Below, in pieces: positions 54,556 through 62,147 of a stretch of DNA of 64,000 nucleotides. A program made the translations under genes and the position numbers. The DNA lies in the NCBI GenBank assembly GCA_002070115.1, contig MWCO01000003.1, positions 124,001 to 188,000 of the forward strand, in the 5' to 3' direction. Below the pieces are notes generated by a model. The model was given only the letters and a program-made list of their open reading frames with translations, ran no database searches and had not been told where the DNA came from. This stretch comes from Deltaproteobacteria bacterium ADurb.Bin207. GTDB taxonomy: Bacteria; Myxococcota_A; Polyangia; Polyangiales; Polyangiaceae. Within the stretch, counting starts at the first letter, position 1; every line of letters begins with the position of its first letter.

Positions 54556-55020
54556 CAGAGAACCTCCGACACTGGGGTAAAAAGGAACCACAATCGTTTT
54601 GGCGAGCCGCGAGGGCTGACTCGCATCCGGCTCTCACCGCAGGATGCGCCGCTTCGACGCATCAGCCATTGAGAGCCGCGGGGCTTTAGCGCGGCAAGAA
54701 GGTGGATGCCAGAAAATCGACATCGAGCGATGCTTTTTCTTTCGACAAGCCCCCCAGCGTTGCGCTAACTATCCGAAAGTTGTGTCGAAAGACGCACGGG
54801 GACGCGTCTTTCAAGGCTGCAAAATCGCAAGCCAACGGGCACAAATCCTCCTTCTGCCGTCACTCTGCGACGGAATATTTTCCTTTAATTTCGTTTTATT
54901 GGGAACTCGATCGCTCCCCTTCGAGCCGCGCAATCCCCCTATCGCAACGGGGGAGAGTGGGGCAAAGAAGCGACGAAAATTGGGCAGTAAACCACGAGCT
55001 GCACCCGCGCGCGTCACACA
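54556..55020 (+). other. Intergenic region upstream of rpoD with a perfect inverted repeat
   Basis: A 465-base stretch without a convincing gene. It contains a 9-bp perfect inverted repeat, GAAAGACGC/GCGTCTTTC with an 8-base loop (54787-54812), and an AT-rich block near 54880-54900 that could belong to the rpoD promoter on the minus strand. There is no U-run, so the hairpin is not a typical terminator; an operator or leader structure is possible. Confidence 0.4.
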
Positions 55021-57117
55021 TCAGTTGAGTTCAGTCAAATTCAACCCGCCCGGATACCAGTAGCTCGTGTACTGTCCATATCCGTATACCGTGATGCCCA
55101 CCCGCTGATCCGCCTCCAAATGATGGTTCCCATTGCCCGACGTCGGTAGCTTCAGCCTCGCATCAGAGTATCCCGTCGTGCCCACCGGTACGAATCCCGT
55201 GACGGGTGCCCCATCCAACGTCACTTGGGCCCCATCAGGAGCGATGATGTTCACATAGTTGTGCTCGTAGTTGACCGGTGAGTGAAATAAATAACTCTGT
55301 CGGAATTGACTGCTGGTCACCGCCAACGCCATCGCCGGATCTCCCGAATTGCCTCCCGCGTTCTGTCCTTTCATGTATTGCGAGACAAGAATTCGCCCCG
55401 TGGCCTGGATGCGGAATGGCTGATTGGCGTCGATCTCCACGTAGTCGCCAAGGTTGTTCAACGTAATGGGAGCACTCACCGCAGGCTCAAAGGTTGCGCT
55501 GACCCCCGGTTCCGCAGCAATGACACGAACGAAAAATGCTTTGGGTTGCGCGAGTGTCGGAAGCGATGGCGGAGTGACAATATACTCCGATGCCAACGTG
55601 TTGATCGGAAACATCGACTCTTCGAGATGATCACAAGCCGGGACGGTCGAAGGAACGTATGTGCAGGCATGTCCCCCAATGACCTGAATGGGTTTGTCGG
55701 CTTCCACGATGGTTCCGGTGAGATCGTGAGACGGGGAGGTGCCGGAAAGCACTTGCAGAACGTCGCCCTGATTCAGGACAACTGTTCCCTGTCCCGACGT
55801 CAGTCCCGCGCCAGGAAGAATGTCGTTGCCTGTGGCCGATGGAACGAGATTGACGGTCGTGCCATCTTCCGAAGCCACCACCGAGTAAAACCCAGGAAGC
55901 CAAAATCCGCTGTACTGCCACGTGTTACGCGAAGCAACCATATAACGAGTTCCCCAGGCCGTTACAGGAATGAGCAAAGAAGCGTCGTTCGAATACGATC
56001 CATATCCGCTGACCATGTATTCGAGCGGGTTGAACTGATAGACGGTAACAGGCTGTGTGGAACGAAGACGATACGCCCCCTTCGTTGCAATCGTCGTTGC
56101 CGATGCCGTACGCAAGTCCGTCCATGGCAAATGGACGACCTGGACCGAATCAGGAGCCACCGTCGTGCTCGAAATCGTAGTAGGCCCTTGCGTAATACTG
56201 ATTTGTGCCTCGCTCGAACTGGTGTTCGAGATGGCTACTGAAAAATGAAAGTACTGAAATCCACCTAGCTCCGCAATTTGGGTGTTGAGCGTAACGGTGG
56301 GAAAATAATCGCAGCCGATATACGTGCGACCCAACGTCTCCGGCGCGCACGGACCCGTACAGGCTCCTTGTTCACACGTGCTGCCCACCAACGGATCGCA
56401 TTCGTATTCTATCCACCCAGAGCCGTCCGATAGACAGCGATGCACCACGTTGCCATCGCAAGAGGACTCCCCCGGCGTGCATTCCACACAGCCGTACAAC
56501 GGCAGGCAACTCTTCGCACCACAATCGATCCCTGGCTCCCACCCCCCCGAGGAATCACACGTGCGCTGCTCGTTGCCATCGCAACCCACCTCACCCGGAT
56601 AACACTTGTTCGCCTCCCCATCGCAGTCTTCATCGATGTCGTTACCCCAAATCTCAGTCTGATCCGGATTGATGGCCCACGCCGAATCGTCGCAGTCACC
56701 GGAGATGGTCACATACCCATCCGGCTGTGAACACGCTTGCATGCGCGCCGACGGATCATTGCTTCCAAACCCATCGTTATCCGCATCCCGATAGTACGTC
56801 GTCAAAAGCCCTTCGTCGATGCTCCCATCACAGTTGTCGTCGATTCCATTGCAGACTTCCGTGGCCCCTGGATGCACGTCCGGGTTGCTGTCGTCGCAAT
56901 CTTGAGGTGTGACGTAACCATCGTTGTCATCGTCTCGCCCCAACGCGCTGCCGCCCGAGCCGCCCGAGCCGCCCGAGCCGCCCGAGCCGCCCTTTCCACT
57001 CGATGTTCCCCCCTTTCCTGCATTGTTGACAGATTCACTGCCGTCATCACCACCGCAGCCGTGGACCAAGCATGCCGACAACGCTGTGAATACGATTAAC
57101 AAGGACAGCTTTTTCAT
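55021..57117 (-). CDS. MopE-type metal-binding and IgGFc-binding-like lipoprotein, copy A
   Basis: A 698-residue protein with lipobox LVHGC (Cys 21). A GGS-repeat linker (five GGS units) is followed by three calcium/metal-binding 'MopE-like' motifs (DNDGYVTPQDCDD, GIDDNCDGSIDEG, DADNDGFGSND) at ~60-170 and a Cys-rich stalk at ~170-265. The last ~420 residues match the IgGFc-binding N-terminal-like domain found in myxobacterial surface proteins (GAYRLRSTQPVTVYQFNP, LASEYIVTPPSLPTLAQPKA). It is probably a surface adhesin. It is the downstream member of a tandem pair with 57462-59531. Confidence 0.87.
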   Translation of the reverse strand: MKKLSLLIVFTALSACLVHGCGGDDGSESVNNAGKGGTSSGKGGSGGSGGSGGSGGSALGRDDDNDGYVTPQDCDDSNPDVHPGATEVCNGIDDNCDGSIDEGLLTTYYRDADNDGFGSNDPSARMQACSQPDGYVTISGDCDDSAWAINPDQTEIWGNDIDEDCDGEANKCYPGEVGCDGNEQRTCDSSGGWEPGIDCGAKSCLPLYGCVECTPGESSCDGNVVHRCLSDGSGWIEYECDPLVGSTCEQGACTGPCAPETLGRTYIGCDYFPTVTLNTQIAELGGFQYFHFSVAISNTSSSEAQISITQGPTTISSTTVAPDSVQVVHLPWTDLRTASATTIATKGAYRLRSTQPVTVYQFNPLEYMVSGYGSYSNDASLLIPVTAWGTRYMVASRNTWQYSGFWLPGFYSVVASEDGTTVNLVPSATGNDILPGAGLTSGQGTVVLNQGDVLQVLSGTSPSHDLTGTIVEADKPIQVIGGHACTYVPSTVPACDHLEESMFPINTLASEYIVTPPSLPTLAQPKAFFVRVIAAEPGVSATFEPAVSAPITLNNLGDYVEIDANQPFRIQATGRILVSQYMKGQNAGGNSGDPAMALAVTSSQFRQSYLFHSPVNYEHNYVNIIAPDGAQVTLDGAPVTGFVPVGTTGYSDARLKLPTSGNGNHHLEADQRVGITVYGYGQYTSYWYPGGLNLTELN
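56304..56968. repeat. Long direct repeat with the twin gene (copy A)
   Basis: This segment, within the 5' half of copy A, appears identical at the DNA level to 58745-59409 in copy B, including synonymous positions, as judged by identical translations in three frames over most of it. The boundary on the coding 3' side is sharp (mismatch at 56303 versus 58744), after which the two genes diverge. The other end lies in a GGS-coding minisatellite. Confidence 0.85.
56950..56996. repeat. 9-bp minisatellite encoding GGS units
   Basis: Tandem 9-base units gccgcccga (four here) encode the GGS linker of copy A on the minus strand. The corresponding tract in copy B has a single unit, a 27-base difference. 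This is a likely slippage-prone, length-variable linker. Confidence 0.8.
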
Positions 57118-57461
57118 GGTGTTGGCTCCAACTCGAGAAACCTCAACGGTACATCATGACATGCACCAGGCGCAAACGGGACTAGGAAGTTCAGAAGAAA
57201 CCGTTACCAAGCGGATTGGGGTGTCCTCACAGTCTGGGATTCATCGATGAGTCACGAATACTCCCACACCGGTCGAACGCGTACGCAACCGATGCCCCCT
57301 GGTAAACACGATGGCCGACAGCTCAATGACGGTCGCTTGTGCTTCTACGAATCGTTTGTAGGTTTGGATCGTCTTGTCCGCGTCTCGCCAATCAGTCGGT
57401 CGGACACATCGTGGGTATTGTTGAGGAGTGCGGTTTGAAGCGAGCGGAATATCGTTGGCGT
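57118..57461. other. Intergenic region between the twin lipoprotein genes
   Basis: A 344-base stretch without a convincing gene. Directly upstream of the copy A start (minus strand) lies GTTGGAGCCAAC, a near-palindrome containing the GGAG ribosome-binding site; the same motif precedes copy B. The shared motif and its neighbourhood are part of the duplicated unit. I see no terminator. Confidence 0.4.
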
Positions 57462-59531
57462 TCAGTTGAGTTCGGTCAGGTTCAGCCCCCCCGGATACCA
57501 GTAGCTCGTGTACTGTCCATATCCGTATACCGTGATGCCCACTCTTTGATCCGCCTCTAAATGATGATTCCCATTGCCCGACGCCGGTAGCTTCAACCGC
57601 GCGTCAGAGTATCCCGTCGTGCCCACCGGTACGAATCCCGTGACGGGTGCCCCATCCAGCGTCACTTGGGCTCCATCAGGAGCGATGATGTTCACATAGT
57701 TGTGCTCATAGTTGACCGGTGAGTGAAACAAATAACTCTGTCGGAATTGACTGCTCGTTACGGCCAACGCCATCGCCGGATCTCCCGAATTGCCTCCCGC
57801 CTCCTGGCCTTTCATGTATTGTGAAACGAGAATTCGCCCCGTGGCTTGGATGTGGAATGGCTGGTTGGCATCAATCTCCACATAGTCACCAAGGTTGTTC
57901 AACGTGATGGGAGCACTCACCGCCGGGTCGAAGACGACGTTGATGGCTGGTTCCGCTGCAATGACACGAACGAAAAAGGCTTTGGGCTGCGCCAGTGTCG
58001 GAAGGGAGGGCGGCGTGACGATATACTCTGAAGCCAAGGTGTTGACCGGAAACATCGACTCCTCGAGATGATCACAAGCCGCAACGTTCCAAGGGATATA
58101 CGTGCATGAATGTCCACCGAAAACCTGGATGGGTTTGTCTGCCTCCAGCAGCGTGCCCGTAAGATCATCAGAGCCCGACGGTCCTGACAGAACTTGCAAC
58201 ACATCGCCTCGGTTCAGAACAACTGTTCCTTGTCCCGAGGTCAGTCCCGCTCCGGGAAGGATGGTGCTGCCTGTGGCCGATGGGATGAGGTTGACCGTGG
58301 TGGCATCTTCCGAAGCCACCACCGAATAGAAACCGGGAACCGTGAAGCCGCTGTACTGCCATGTGTTACGCGCAGCAACCATATAGCGAGTTCCCCATGC
58401 CGTAACAGGAATGAGCAGCGAAGCGTCGTTGGTATAGGTCCCGAATCCGTTTGCCGTGTATTCGAGAGGATTGAATTGATAGACCGTGATGGGCTGCGTG
58501 GAACGAAGACGATATGCACCCTGCGTGGCAATCATCGTCGCTGATGCCGTGCGTAAATTCGTCCACGGCAGATGGACGACCTGTACGGAATCTGGGGGCA
58601 CGGTCGTACTCGAAATCGTGGCAGGCCCTTGCGTAATACTGATCTGTGCCTCGCTCGAACTGGTATTCGAAATGGCTACCGAGAAGTGAAAGTAATCGAA
58701 GCCCCCCTGTCCTCCGAGCAAACTATTGACGGTCACCGTGGGATAATAATCGCAGCCGATATACGTGCGACCCAACGTCTCCGGCGCGCACGGACCCGTA
58801 CAGGCTCCTTGTTCACACGTGCTGCCCACCAACGGATCGCATTCGTATTCTATCCACCCAGAGCCGTCCGATAGACAGCGATGCACCACGTTGCCATCGC
58901 AAGAGGACTCCCCCGGCGTGCATTCCACACAGCCGTACAACGGCAGGCAACTCTTCGCACCACAATCGATCCCTGGCTCCCACCCCCCCGAGGAATCACA
59001 CGTGCGCTGCTCGTTGCCATCGCAACCCACCTCACCCGGATAACACTTGTTCGCCTCCCCATCGCAGTCTTCATCGATGTCGTTACCCCAAATCTCAGTC
59101 TGATCCGGATTGATGGCCCACGCCGAATCGTCGCAGTCACCGGAGATGGTCACATACCCATCCGGCTGTGAACACGCTTGCATGCGCGCCGACGGATCAT
59201 TGCTTCCAAACCCATCGTTATCCGCATCCCGATAGTACGTCGTCAAAAGCCCTTCGTCGATGCTCCCATCACAGTTGTCGTCGATTCCATTGCAGACTTC
59301 CGTGGCCCCTGGATGCACGTCCGGGTTGCTGTCGTCGCAATCTTGAGGTGTGACGTAACCATCGTTGTCATCGTCTCGCCCCAACGCGCTGCCGCCCGAG
59401 CCGCCCTTTCCACTCGATGTCCCACCCTTTCCTGCATTGCTGGCAGATTCACTGCCGTCATCACCACCGCAGCCGTGGACCAGGCATGCCGACAACGCGG
59501 TGAATACGATTAACAAAGACTGCTTATTCAT
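57462..59531 (-). CDS. MopE-type metal-binding and IgGFc-binding-like lipoprotein, copy B
   Basis: A 689-residue paralogue of 55021-57117 with the same architecture: lipobox LVHGC, a shorter linker (two GGS units), three MopE-like metal-binding motifs, a Cys-rich stalk and an IgGFc-binding-like domain. The N-terminal ~270 residues are almost identical to copy A, while the middle differs clearly (TVNSLLGGQGGFDYF versus TLNTQIAELGGFQYF). The last ~160 residues are again nearly identical. The start is ATG 59531. It is probably a surface adhesin; the pair may allow recombination or variation (inference). Confidence 0.87.
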   Translation of the reverse strand: MNKQSLLIVFTALSACLVHGCGGDDGSESASNAGKGGTSSGKGGSGGSALGRDDDNDGYVTPQDCDDSNPDVHPGATEVCNGIDDNCDGSIDEGLLTTYYRDADNDGFGSNDPSARMQACSQPDGYVTISGDCDDSAWAINPDQTEIWGNDIDEDCDGEANKCYPGEVGCDGNEQRTCDSSGGWEPGIDCGAKSCLPLYGCVECTPGESSCDGNVVHRCLSDGSGWIEYECDPLVGSTCEQGACTGPCAPETLGRTYIGCDYYPTVTVNSLLGGQGGFDYFHFSVAISNTSSSEAQISITQGPATISSTTVPPDSVQVVHLPWTNLRTASATMIATQGAYRLRSTQPITVYQFNPLEYTANGFGTYTNDASLLIPVTAWGTRYMVAARNTWQYSGFTVPGFYSVVASEDATTVNLIPSATGSTILPGAGLTSGQGTVVLNRGDVLQVLSGPSGSDDLTGTLLEADKPIQVFGGHSCTYIPWNVAACDHLEESMFPVNTLASEYIVTPPSLPTLAQPKAFFVRVIAAEPAINVVFDPAVSAPITLNNLGDYVEIDANQPFHIQATGRILVSQYMKGQEAGGNSGDPAMALAVTSSQFRQSYLFHSPVNYEHNYVNIIAPDGAQVTLDGAPVTGFVPVGTTGYSDARLKLPASGNGNHHLEADQRVGITVYGYGQYTSYWYPGGLNLTELN
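58745..59409. repeat. Long direct repeat with the twin gene (copy B)
   Basis: Counterpart of 56304-56968, at a constant offset of 2441 bases across the MopE motifs and Cys-rich stalk. The identity ends at the GGS minisatellite, where the offset drops to 2414. Confidence 0.85.
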
Positions 59532-59688
59532 GGTGTTGGCTCCAACTCAAGAAACCCAAACTTATGCATTATGGCACGGGCGAGGAAACAACGGGAACCA
59601 GGGTGGAACGAAACGCATATCGACAGGATGGTCGCGTCCGGACGTTTCATCATCGCTCGATTTCGCTACAATTGCGCCCATTCAACCG

Positions 59689-62079
59689 ATGTCCTCTGTC
59701 GATCACGATGGCCGCTCGCCGATCATTGCCGCTTTGGGACCGACCAACACGGGAAAAACGCACCATGCAGTCGTGCGAATGCTTGAACACGCCAGCGGTA
59801 TGATCGGTCTGCCGCTTCGATTGCTCGCGCGGGAGGTATATGATCGCGTTTCCATGGAGGTTGGTGAGCAGAGCGTGGCTCTCATCACCGGAGAAGAACG
59901 CAAATTACCTCGTCATCCACGGTACTTCGTATGTACCACCGAGGCCATGCCCATTGACCGTGAGGTGGATTTCGTGGCCGTCGACGAAATTCAACTCGCC
60001 CAGCACCCCGACCGCGGACACGTGTTTACCGATAGAATGCTTCACCTTCGCGGGAAACGAGAAACCTGGCTGATGGGCGCGGAAACGATGCGAAATCGTA
60101 TCCAAGAATTGGTGCCGACGGCTACCGTTCAAGTGAGACCGCGCCTATCGCGGTTGACTCATAGCGGCCGGATTTCGATCAAAGCATTGCCCCCGCGATC
60201 TGCCGTCGTTGCCTTTTCCACCGCACAAGTCATCGAACTGGCCGATCGCATCCAACGCATCCACGGAGGCACCGCCGTTGTCCTTGGCGCCCTGTCGCCT
60301 CGCACCCGCAATGCACAAGTGGCCATGTATCAAGCTGGCGAAGTGCATCACATGGTCGCCACCGATGCCATCGGCATGGGATTGAACATGAATGTCGACT
60401 TGGTCGCTTTTGCCGGGATCCGAAAGTTCGATGGCCGAAAAGAACGTGTACTCGACGTGAGCGAGCTGGCACAAATCGCTGGCAGAGCTGGAAGGTTCAT
60501 GAACGATGGCAGCTTTGCCACGCTTGCGCCCCTGCCCGCATTTTCGCAGAATATAGCCTACGCGCTGGAAAACCACGTTTTTCCTCCCGCTTCACGCCTT
60601 GGTTGGCGGAACCACGACCTGGACTTTTCGAACGTGGATTCATTGCTCGCATCCTTGCGGCAACGCCCGCGGCACCCAGCCTTGCAGCCCGTCGATGGCG
60701 CGGAAGACCATGAAGCGTTGATTCAATTAGCATCGCGTCCCGAGATTCGTCGAGTGGCCATCGGCCCGCAGAAAGTGCGGTTGCTGTGGGACGTATGTCA
60801 AATCCCAGATTATCGGCAGCTTCTACAAGAAAGCCATTGGCGCTTGCTTTCCGACATCTTCCTGCAACTCGCGGGACCACGCGCTCTGGTGGATTCGGAT
60901 TGGCTCGCGCGTCAGGTCGCCCATGTCGACAACACACAAGGGGATATCGATACCTTGATGCTTCGTCTCGCGTTCATCCGTACATGGACTTACGTCTCGA
61001 ACCATGACGCGTGGGTCGATGAGCCGCGAGCCTGGCAGCAACATACGCGACAGATCGAAGACCGGTTGAGCGATGCTCTGCATGAGCGGCTCATTCAACG
61101 TTTTGTCACGCAGAAGCGCCCACGACTGTATTCCCCTGCGACCCCCCGCGCGCGCTCGTCGCCAAACAACGAAGATGAGCATCCAAACAAGAAGAAAGGA
61201 CCCTTCCAGACATTGGCCGCATGGAAAGCCCGCCTTGCCACTGCCACGCAGGTCGCTGCTCCTTCCCATGGGATCGACGATGTCCTCGAGTCGGATTTCG
61301 AGTCTTTTCAAGTCGATGCCCTCGGTCAAATCTTGCTCGACGGACTGTGTGTCGGACGCCTGTCTCGCGGCATCGACCTCAACCGCCCCGATGTCGCCGT
61401 CGTCGCAGAAGACTCCCTGCGAGCTGGTCCCAAACTGCAAATCCAACGACGATTACAAGCGTTTGCGAGAAGTTGGGCACAACAAGTCATCGCCCCGCTT
61501 CAAGGCCCCTGTTTGGAATCCTTGACCCCAGCAGGACGTGGCTTGCTGCATTTGCTCTCGGCACGTCTCGGCACCGTCGCCATGTCCGTGGCGCGAGAAC
61601 AAGTGGCCCTTCTACCCCCTTCCGATCGAAATACCCTGAAAAACATGGGAATTGTTCTCGGTTCTAGGTTTGTATTCAGCCGCCCGATGCTCGACCCACA
61701 AATTGTTCCACGACGTGTCTTGTTATGTCGAATATTTCTTTCATTTCCAGGAGTCGGTATATTTCCCGATGGCCACTCCACCTACTGTTCGTTGCAACCT
61801 GGTGTCGATCCCTCCGCGTATACGGCAATGGGTTATCCGGTCCTAGGAGATCGCGGAATTCGGGTGGATATGGTGGATCGCGTGCTGGGAGTACTCAGAA
61901 ATCATCGAGAATCTGACCGTTTCGATGTTCCGGAACGCATTGTTGCTTGGTTGGGTTTGGAGCCGGGAGCGGACATTCAGGCGTTGAAATTGGCTTTCTC
62001 TATCGCCCCATCAAAACGAAATGCCGATGCAAACGTCAGGAAGCCGAAGCCAAGGACGAAATCGAAACCTTATAAATAA
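59689..62079 (+). CDS. SUV3-type DExH RNA helicase
   Basis: A 796-residue helicase. Walker A GPTNTGKTHHAV at 17-28, a DEIQ box (VAVDEIQLAQHPDRGH), TDAIGMGLNMNVDLVAF (motif V) and QIAGRAGRF (motif VI) are characteristic of SUV3, the mitochondrial degradosome helicase, which has bacterial relatives. The C-terminal ~350 residues have helicase-associated helices and an LSFPGVGIFPDGH-type block also found in bacterial homologues. It is likely an RNA-unwinding enzyme in RNA turnover. I chose ATG 59689 because it sits just before the Walker A; in-frame starts upstream would cross the copy B promoter. The C-terminal tail is basic. Confidence 0.82.
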   Translation: MSSVDHDGRSPIIAALGPTNTGKTHHAVVRMLEHASGMIGLPLRLLAREVYDRVSMEVGEQSVALITGEERKLPRHPRYFVCTTEAMPIDREVDFVAVDEIQLAQHPDRGHVFTDRMLHLRGKRETWLMGAETMRNRIQELVPTATVQVRPRLSRLTHSGRISIKALPPRSAVVAFSTAQVIELADRIQRIHGGTAVVLGALSPRTRNAQVAMYQAGEVHHMVATDAIGMGLNMNVDLVAFAGIRKFDGRKERVLDVSELAQIAGRAGRFMNDGSFATLAPLPAFSQNIAYALENHVFPPASRLGWRNHDLDFSNVDSLLASLRQRPRHPALQPVDGAEDHEALIQLASRPEIRRVAIGPQKVRLLWDVCQIPDYRQLLQESHWRLLSDIFLQLAGPRALVDSDWLARQVAHVDNTQGDIDTLMLRLAFIRTWTYVSNHDAWVDEPRAWQQHTRQIEDRLSDALHERLIQRFVTQKRPRLYSPATPRARSSPNNEDEHPNKKKGPFQTLAAWKARLATATQVAAPSHGIDDVLESDFESFQVDALGQILLDGLCVGRLSRGIDLNRPDVAVVAEDSLRAGPKLQIQRRLQAFARSWAQQVIAPLQGPCLESLTPAGRGLLHLLSARLGTVAMSVAREQVALLPPSDRNTLKNMGIVLGSRFVFSRPMLDPQIVPRRVLLCRIFLSFPGVGIFPDGHSTYCSLQPGVDPSAYTAMGYPVLGDRGIRVDMVDRVLGVLRNHRESDRFDVPERIVAWLGLEPGADIQALKLAFSIAPSKRNADANVRKPKPRTKSKPYK

Positions 62080-62147
62080 CGATGTTCGAACAATGATCGT
62101 TCGGAAAAATGATGCCGTAGCCCTTATGCTTGAGTTGTCAAGTTTCA

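Noticed and set aside
54644-55063. 139-codon plus-strand open frame between rpoD and copy A
   Set aside because: Low-complexity, no domain, no ribosome-binding site, and it runs antisense into the copy A gene.
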